Part shown: piece by piece, positions 6,992 through 11,576 of the stretch | How the letters are laid out: the number at the start of each line of letters is the position of its first letter | Position numbering within the stretch: the first letter of the stretch is position 1 | NCBI GenBank assembly: GCA_002309235.1 | Contig: DBXA01000103.1 | Location: 1 to 11,576 of the forward strand | Origin: Christensenella sp. UBA1224 | GTDB taxonomy: Bacteria; Bacillota; Clostridia; Christensenellales; Aristaeellaceae | Direction: 5' to 3' | DNA: 11,576 nt | Notes under the pieces: model-generated | The model's input: the letters and a program-made list of their open reading frames with translations, nothing else | Databases searched by the model: none | What the model was told of the DNA's origin: nothing | Position numbers and translations under genes: made by a program

Positions 6992-7927
6992 TTACAGCAG
7001 GCTCGTGCCGGAGAGCTTATCGGCGATCTTGTTGACGGTCAGCAGTATCGCCACGTTGATCACGTTGTTGAACAGCCCGATCGCGGTGGACAGAGAGTAC
7101 TGCGCGTTCAGGAGGCCCACCTTGTACACGTATGTCGATATGATCTCCGAAATATTCTGGTTGAGGGGGTTCTGCATCAGGTACACCTTTTCAAACCCGA
7201 CGCTCAGTATGTTTCCCGTAGACATGATGAGCAGTATGATGGCAGTCGGGAGTATGGAAGGGATATCGATATGCCATACCCTCTGCAGCTTGTGAGCGCC
7301 GTCAACGATAGCCGCCTCATGCAGCGAAGGATCCACCCCCGCAAGAGCGGCGATGTAGATAACGGCGTTGTAGCCCGTTCTCTGCCATATATGGGACCAA
7401 ACGTATATATGGCGGAATTTGCCCGCATCGGAAAGAAAAGATACGGCTCTGATACCCAGCTTTCCCAGAAGCTGATTCACGATGCCGTCGTTGGCCAGGA
7501 ATACGTTCAGCATGCCGACCAGGACGACCGTAGAGATGAAATAGGGAGCATAGGTGACCATCTGCGTCACCTTGCGGAGTTTTGAGGAAATGCAGTAATT
7601 GAGGAGGACCGCAAGTACTATGGGGAACGGGAAGGACGCTGTCAGCTGATACGTGCTCAATATGATCGTATTGCGGAAGAGATCCTTCACCATGTAGGAT
7701 TTCAGGAACTTGTTGAAATGCTTGAGGCCTACCCAGTCGCTCCCCCATATGCCCCTTGCGGGCTTGAAGTTCTTGAATGCGATCTGTATGCCGTAAAGCG
7801 GCCAGTAATGAAATATGGCGAGGTAGACAAATGTTGGCAGTATGAACAGGTAAAGCACCCAGTTTCTTCGGATACTGCGTCCTAACCGCTTTGTCCATGG
7901 CGTCTGCCTGACATGCTGCATGCTCAT
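6992..7927 (-). CDS. Carbohydrate ABC transporter permease, LplB type
   Basis: This 311-residue membrane protein should pair with the LplC-like permease to form the importer channel. After a basic N-terminus (residues 7-22), the first membrane segment (about 23-41) contains the WVLYLFILP start common to LplB relatives. The EAA loop is at 204-226, with EAAIVDGAHKLQ followed by P223. The length is usual for the family. The ATG at 7927 has GGAGAG nine bases upstream, while the next in-frame ATG (7921) is spaced less well. It is the first gene of the importer operon, downstream of a 310-base non-coding gap that holds a plausible promoter. Confidence 0.94.
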   Translation of the reverse strand: MSMQHVRQTPWTKRLGRSIRRNWVLYLFILPTFVYLAIFHYWPLYGIQIAFKNFKPARGIWGSDWVGLKHFNKFLKSYMVKDLFRNTIILSTYQLTASFPFPIVLAVLLNYCISSKLRKVTQMVTYAPYFISTVVLVGMLNVFLANDGIVNQLLGKLGIRAVSFLSDAGKFRHIYVWSHIWQRTGYNAVIYIAALAGVDPSLHEAAIVDGAHKLQRVWHIDIPSILPTAIILLIMSTGNILSVGFEKVYLMQNPLNQNISEIISTYVYKVGLLNAQYSLSTAIGLFNNVINVAILLTVNKIADKLSGTSLL

Positions 7928-7963
7928 ACGCTGTCACTCTCCGCGTTTTTCTCGGTCATCCCC

Positions 7964-7992
7964 ATTTTATCACTCATACCCGCAGTGTGCAA
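7964..7992 (-). promoter_or_regulatory. Probable extended -10 promoter of the ABC importer operon
   Basis: On the minus strand TTGCAC (7992-7987) and TAAAAT (7969-7964) are separated by 17 bases. The -10 box is preceded by TG plus one base, the extended -10 motif, which can compensate for the weak -35 (three of six matches). Transcription would start near 7957, leaving a leader of about 30 bases with GGAGAG before the ATG at 7927. Confidence 0.5.
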
Positions 7993-8040
7993 CCCGAAAG
8001 CGGTGCTGCTCAATGGTATCCTTTCCAAAAAAGCAAAAGA

Positions 8041-8053
8041 AAACGTGACGTTT
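8041..8053. promoter_or_regulatory. Perfect odd palindrome, possible operator AAACGTGACGTTT
   Basis: AAACGT and ACGTTT are exact inverted repeats around a single G. The centre lies about 90 bases upstream of the proposed importer transcription start, a position more suited to an activator than to a blocking repressor. No regulator gene is encoded nearby, so the binding protein is unknown, and a chance palindrome in AT-rich DNA is possible. Confidence 0.35.
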
Positions 8054-8237
8054 AAGCCAGAAAAAAAAACAACAGGAAAATTTCGTAAACCAATTCCCGG
8101 CATATGGAATGATCATATCCTCCGGTGCGGCAGCGTTCCGGACCAGGCTGTTTATACTTGTTACCCGATCGATAAAACATGCGCTATGGTACTTGCTGTT
8201 TTTCATCAGCGTGGCTGTATGGCCCAGGATCCGAGCT

Positions 8238-9104
8238 TTATCCCCGTTTCATGACATCTTCCAGAAAGCTCTTAAGTCCCTCCGGCCATTCTTCAGGCTC
8301 GTCAAGACCTGTATCGCCCAACGGGATAAGCTTGTTTTTCCCATGGTAATCGCTGCCGGCTGTGACATAGAGCCCATAGTACTCCGCCAGATCAAGCCCC
8401 TGCTCCCGCATCTTATCCGTAAAGCCGGAATAAAACACCTCGAGTCCTTTAAGACCATATCCCACTAATCGCCTGATACGCTCATCCATTTCTTTCCCCA
8501 GTATGAGTTGGTCTCCGTTGCCGTAAAAAGGATGGGCAAGCACCGGTATACCGCCGCTGCCGAGTATACCGCCGATCGCTTCTTCAGGACGAACGTATTC
8601 ACTTTCAAAGGTGATCCTGTCTATGTATTCCTTTATGGCTTTCTCTTTGCTCTCGGCATATCCGTAACGGACCATGAGATTGCCGATATGCGGTTTTCCG
8701 GGATTATCCAGTGCCAGCAAGGCGCGCAGCTCATCCTCCGGAAAGCAAAAGCCGTATTCTTCCCGAAGAAAGTCCAGCCGGGCCTTAACCTTTTCCATGC
8801 GGTAGGAATGTCCCAGCTCCACGATATTACATATCGATTCTGCCTCCGGATCAAAGCCGTAACCGAGGATATGGTATTGCCCGCCTTCATCCCGGCATGA
8901 AAACTCGACTCCTGTCAGAAAGACTGGATCACTCTTTGTATGGATCGCACGTATGGCGGCACAGCCTTTGACCGCATCGTGATCTGTCACCGCAAAGATA
9001 TCTATCCCCGCTTCCTTCACATGGTCAAGCAGCATCTCCGGTGTATCCGTGCCATCGGAGATGGTGGTATGCATATGAAGATCGATCTTCCGGGGGAATT
9101 GCAT
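8238..9104 (-). CDS. PHP-domain phosphoesterase (TrpH/YciV-like)
   Basis: This 288-residue soluble protein has the polymerase-and-histidinol-phosphatase fold of the COG0613 group. Members with known function are 3',5'-nucleoside bisphosphate phosphatases or 5'-3' exonucleases (RNase AM) using a trinuclear metal site. Visible ligands and motifs are DLHMHTTISDG at 8-18 (H10, H12, D17), TDHDA at 40-44, GVEFS with E67, H78, H139 in KPHIGN, AHPF with H191, and GSDYHG with D252 and H254. The full set is present and the length is typical, so the enzyme should be active. The start has AAGAAGG eight bases upstream. It lies 69 bases after the STAS-kinase gene on the same strand with no terminator between, so co-transcription is likely. 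The substrate (pAp-type nucleotide or short RNA) is inferred from the family. Confidence 0.88.
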   Translation of the reverse strand: MQFPRKIDLHMHTTISDGTDTPEMLLDHVKEAGIDIFAVTDHDAVKGCAAIRAIHTKSDPVFLTGVEFSCRDEGGQYHILGYGFDPEAESICNIVELGHSYRMEKVKARLDFLREEYGFCFPEDELRALLALDNPGKPHIGNLMVRYGYAESKEKAIKEYIDRITFESEYVRPEEAIGGILGSGGIPVLAHPFYGNGDQLILGKEMDERIRRLVGYGLKGLEVFYSGFTDKMREQGLDLAEYYGLYVTAGSDYHGKNKLIPLGDTGLDEPEEWPEGLKSFLEDVMKRG

Positions 9105-9134
9105 AGTGCAGGCCTTCTTTACTCTTTTCTTCAG

Positions 9135-9148
9135 GATCTCAAGAGATC
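9135..9148. repeat. Short perfect palindrome GATCTCAAGAGATC
   Basis: GATCTC (9135-9140) and GAGATC (9143-9148) are exact inverted repeats around AA. It sits in the 69-base gap between the STAS-kinase gene and the PHP phosphoesterase gene. No T run follows on the minus strand, so it is not a terminator. It could be a minor RNA hairpin or a protein site, or chance. Confidence 0.3.
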
Positions 9149-9173
9149 ATGTCATCCCTTTAAGCGCGTCGTA

Positions 9174-10343
9174 TCAGCCATGATCCCGTTCCTGCAAACT
9201 GAAAGTCAGCGAGTCTGTTTTCTCCAGCAGAGACAAGAGCTCTTCCTTCCACCAGGCGATCTCTGCGCGGCCCTTTTCGGTCTCCATCCCTCCCCGGCGG
9301 ATCGAGCGGCGGATCATGCGCGTATAGCCTATGATGCGAGCCTTATCTTCGACTTCCCGTATCTTTGCCTCGCGATCCGTTCCCAGATAAGCCGCAAGTA
9401 CCTTATTCCAGAACATGATACCGGTATCACGATCAAAGCCCTGGAATTTCAATATTATATTATGATCTATCTCGGAATAGCCGATATAAGCATTATATAT
9501 CGACGCAAGCTCAAAGATCGGATGACCTACCGCCAGTGTATCCATATCGATCAAAAGGACTTCATCATTCTGCAGCTCCACATTCTTCGTATGGTAATCT
9601 CCGTGGATCATGTGATCATCATGCGGGATCGCCTCCACCATGGAGACAAGCTTCCGCCCTGCTTTTACCGGCAGATAATTCTGCATGAAGCCTGCCCACG
9701 AGAGGACCTTTTCCTTCATATCCGGCAGCCTGCCCGCAGGTACAAGCGTTCCGTGGATCTTTTTGAGCAGCTCCACGAATTCCTTCACGCACCAGTCTGT
9801 TTTCTCCGGTTCATCTGCCAGTATTTTGGAAAATGATCTGGCATTGAGCAGTTCAAAAACAGACCCGTAACTATCTCCGACCCTCACCACATCGTAGGAG
9901 ATCGCCGTAGGGATACCAAGTATCAGCGCAAGCTTAGCAACCTCCCGCTCATGTTTGATATCGTCCAGGGCATCTGCATTGTTATAGACTTTGACGACAT
10001 TATCCTGATCTATACGGTAGATCGTCCCATTAGCCCCCCGTCCGATCTCTTCACAGCCTTCAACAGAGACGACACGAAAAGCTTTTTCCACATGCATCAT
10101 CTCTGTGAAACCGGTCATTTCCAGAACGTCGTAGACATCTGGGTTTACACCAATGATCCGCATATCGGAATGCGTTTTCCGGATGCGCAAAAGCATTCTC
10201 AAGCCGGCGGATGAGATATATTCGAGTGCGGCAGCATCCAGCACCACAGGCATGTCTTCCTGCCCCTCAAGCTGCTCGAAGATCATCTTCTCTGTCTCAG
10301 CCGCGTTATTTGAATCGATCCGTCCATCCAACCGTATTGTCAT
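9174..10343 (-). CDS. STAS anti-sigma-antagonist domain fused to an APH-type kinase
   Basis: This 389-residue cytoplasmic protein has two domains. Residues 1-90 are a STAS domain of the RsbV/SpoIIAA kind, with GRIDSNNA at 7-14 and EYISSAGLRMLL at 41-52. S45 aligns with the serine that is phosphorylated in such antagonists. Residues 97-375 form an aminoglycoside-phosphotransferase/choline-kinase fold with a glycine-rich loop IGRGANGTIYRI at 100-111, K118 in VVKVY, the catalytic HGDYHTKN at 247-254 (D249, N254) and the metal-binding LIDMD at 264-268. All kinase residues needed for activity are present. The ATG at 10343 has AAGGAG eight bases upstream, and an in-frame TAA five codons before fixes the start. 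The gene lies 12 bases after a SpoIIE-type phosphatase, the enzyme class that dephosphorylates STAS antagonists. The kinase target (small molecule, or a protein such as its own STAS domain) is unknown. Confidence 0.88.
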   Translation of the reverse strand: MTIRLDGRIDSNNAAETEKMIFEQLEGQEDMPVVLDAAALEYISSAGLRMLLRIRKTHSDMRIIGVNPDVYDVLEMTGFTEMMHVEKAFRVVSVEGCEEIGRGANGTIYRIDQDNVVKVYNNADALDDIKHEREVAKLALILGIPTAISYDVVRVGDSYGSVFELLNARSFSKILADEPEKTDWCVKEFVELLKKIHGTLVPAGRLPDMKEKVLSWAGFMQNYLPVKAGRKLVSMVEAIPHDDHMIHGDYHTKNVELQNDEVLLIDMDTLAVGHPIFELASIYNAYIGYSEIDHNIILKFQGFDRDTGIMFWNKVLAAYLGTDREAKIREVEDKARIIGYTRMIRRSIRRGGMETEKGRAEIAWWKEELLSLLEKTDSLTFSLQERDHG

Positions 10344-10355
10344 ATCAAGCGCTCC

Positions 10356-11576
10356 TTATCCCCTGTATTCCAGGCACAGCATCGTCAGATCATCAAATTG
10401 CTCCGCACCCATCACAAAACCGTTTACTGCATCTCGGACATTTTTCAAAACCTGTTCAGGCGCCGCGTCATTATCCCTGTTAAGCGCGAACAGCATCCGA
10501 TCAACACCGAACAATCTGTTGCGGCTGTCGCTCGCTTCCGGTACACCGTCTGTATAGACAAAGAGTTTATCGCCGGGATTCAGGTAAAGCTCATAATCCT
10601 TATATTTTATTCCATCCATGCCCCCGACGACAAAACCGTGTCTATCCTTGATCAGCTCGAATTTCTCACCTTTGCGTTTCAGGGAAGGATATTCATGTCC
10701 GGCATTGGCTGCCGTGAGCCTGCCGGTAGAAAGCTCCAGTATACCAAGCCATATCGTTACGAACATTTCGGCAGTATTATGGGCGTACAGGTTTGTATTG
10801 ACATGCGTCAGTATTTCACCCGGAGTGCCGCCCGTCTTTGTCCTTTCAGTGATCAGGATATTGGTGACCATCATGAACAGCGATGCCGGTATGCCTTTTC
10901 CCGATACATCGCCTATCACCAGAGCAAGGTGATCATCGTCGATCAGGAAAAAGTTATAGAAATCACCGCCGACCTCCCTGGCAGGGTCCATGCTCGCATA
11001 AATGCTGAAATCCTGCCGGTCCGGGAAAGGCGGAAACACATGGGGAATAGAACTCTCCTGTATCGTGCGGGCAAGGGAAAGTTCTGTGTCGATCCTTTCC
11101 TTGTCAGCCGTAGCGGCCGTCAGGTTTTCTATATAGGAAACCATATCCGTCTCCATTGTATCGATGGAGACAGCCAGATCGGCAAGATCCCTGTATCTGC
11201 TGATCGTACCGAACTCCGTGCCTTTTGTGTTTTCACGGGCAAAACGGGCCGCTTCATCCGCCGCTTTTTTTATAGGACTTACGAACTGTCTGCGGATAAA
11301 AAACGCCGCTGAAACCGACGCGAGCAGTGCGAGCACGCTTCCCGATACCGCAATGCTCCTCAGATACGGGCGTCTTGCATCGCTCAGCTCCCTGGCGGGT
11401 CTCTGCATGCAGAGGATCGCCCTCACGGTTCCGGAAGAATCCTTTACAGGGACCATCGTAGTGATATGCGGGTGCTGACCATCTATAGTCGTAAGCCTGT
11501 AAACCGTCTCATAAGCAGAACCGTCTTCGTAGATCGCCTTATACTTCTGCCTGTATTCATCATTGGTCGTATCCCG
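10356..11576 (-). CDS. Membrane-bound HAMP/SpoIIE-type PP2C serine phosphatase (5' end outside window)
   Basis: The frame stays open to the window edge, so the N-terminus is missing; 406 residues are visible, counted here from the edge. Residues 1-65 look like the end of an extracellular Cache-like sensor, 74-94 form a membrane helix, and about 95-150 form a HAMP linker running into a helical coiled segment. The rest is an RsbU/SpoIIE-family PP2C domain with EVGGDFYNFF (201-210, D205), GDVSGKGIPASLFM (222-235, D223), AGHEYP (292-297), YTDGVPEA (341-348, D343) and DDLT (395-398). All metal-binding aspartates are kept, so it should be active. An internal ATG at 11456 is not the start, because the coding sequence continues upstream. 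It should dephosphorylate a STAS antagonist in response to an outside signal. The STAS-kinase protein encoded 12 bases downstream is the obvious candidate. The signal is unknown. Confidence 0.92.
   Translation of the reverse strand, partial: RDTTNDEYRQKYKAIYEDGSAYETVYRLTTIDGQHPHITTMVPVKDSSGTVRAILCMQRPARELSDARRPYLRSIAVSGSVLALLASVSAAFFIRRQFVSPIKKAADEAARFARENTKGTEFGTISRYRDLADLAVSIDTMETDMVSYIENLTAATADKERIDTELSLARTIQESSIPHVFPPFPDRQDFSIYASMDPAREVGGDFYNFFLIDDDHLALVIGDVSGKGIPASLFMMVTNILITERTKTGGTPGEILTHVNTNLYAHNTAEMFVTIWLGILELSTGRLTAANAGHEYPSLKRKGEKFELIKDRHGFVVGGMDGIKYKDYELYLNPGDKLFVYTDGVPEASDSRNRLFGVDRMLFALNRDNDAAPEQVLKNVRDAVNGFVMGAEQFDDLTMLCLEYRG

Larger units (their letters stand above)
7928..8237. 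other. Non-coding gap upstream of the ABC importer operon
   Basis: This 310-base stretch is clearly more AT-rich than the genes beside it. It contains a run of nine A at 8061-8069, a likely minus-strand promoter at 7964-7992 and an odd palindrome at 8041-8053. The frames that cross it (for example a 78-residue minus-strand frame at 7970-8206) have biased, low-complexity translations, no good ribosome-binding site and no recognisable domain, so I do not call a gene. No convincing terminator for the phosphoesterase gene ending at 8238 is visible. The T9 on the minus strand is preceded only by a weak, bulged AT stem. Confidence 0.7.

Noticed and set aside
8061..8069. Run of nine T on the minus strand as a terminator for the PHP gene
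   Set aside because: The preceding sequence forms only a weak, bulged AT-rich stem separated from the run by several bases.
7970..8206. Small minus-strand frame of 78 codons upstream of the importer operon
   Set aside because: It overlaps the AT-rich promoter region, has runs of Phe and Lys from poly-A/T tracts, and has no recognisable domain.
8940..9836. Open frame of 298 codons on the plus strand opposite the PHP and STAS-kinase genes
   Set aside because: It is antisense to two genes with full catalytic motifs, and its translation looks random.

Overview
The window looks like chromosomal DNA from a Gram-positive anaerobe of the Bacillota, most likely class Clostridia. The reasons are strong AGGAGG ribosome-binding sites, a near-perfect sigma-A promoter, an LplA/LplB/LplC-type sugar importer with no ATPase gene beside it, an adenine permease/adenine deaminase pair and an RsbU-like phosphatase. 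Base composition is moderately GC-rich in genes and AT-rich in the two main promoter regions. No rRNA, tRNA, CRISPR array, insertion sequence or phage gene was seen. This placement is an inference from gene content; no species can be named.

Left part, plus strand (1-3452): a purine-salvage operon. A consensus promoter (155-183), flanked and overlapped by PurBox-like CGAACATT elements, drives an AzgA-type NCS2 purine permease (225-1553) and then adenine deaminase (1620-3395). A short GC-rich hairpin lies between the two genes and a strong terminator (3414-3452) closes the unit. Together they would import adenine and turn it into hypoxanthine and ammonia. Bases 1-94 hold a pyrimidine-rich stretch with no recognisable gene.

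Middle part, minus strand (7992 down to 3452): a carbohydrate ABC importer operon read permease (7927-6992), permease (6978-6076), solute-binding protein (6030-4498), closed by a hairpin terminator at about 4460-4483. A metallophosphoesterase (4390-3452) follows beyond that terminator and converges on the purine operon. The 310-base gap at 7928-8237 holds the likely importer promoter and a perfect 13-base odd palindrome.

Right part, minus strand (11576 down to 8238): a signalling cluster. A membrane-bound HAMP/SpoIIE-type PP2C phosphatase, cut by the window edge, is followed after 12 bases by a protein joining an anti-sigma-factor-antagonist (STAS) domain to an aminoglycoside-phosphotransferase-like kinase, then by a PHP-domain phosphoesterase. 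This resembles a partner-switching module in which the antagonist carries its own kinase-fold domain. It is the least ordinary part of the window, although each component family is known.
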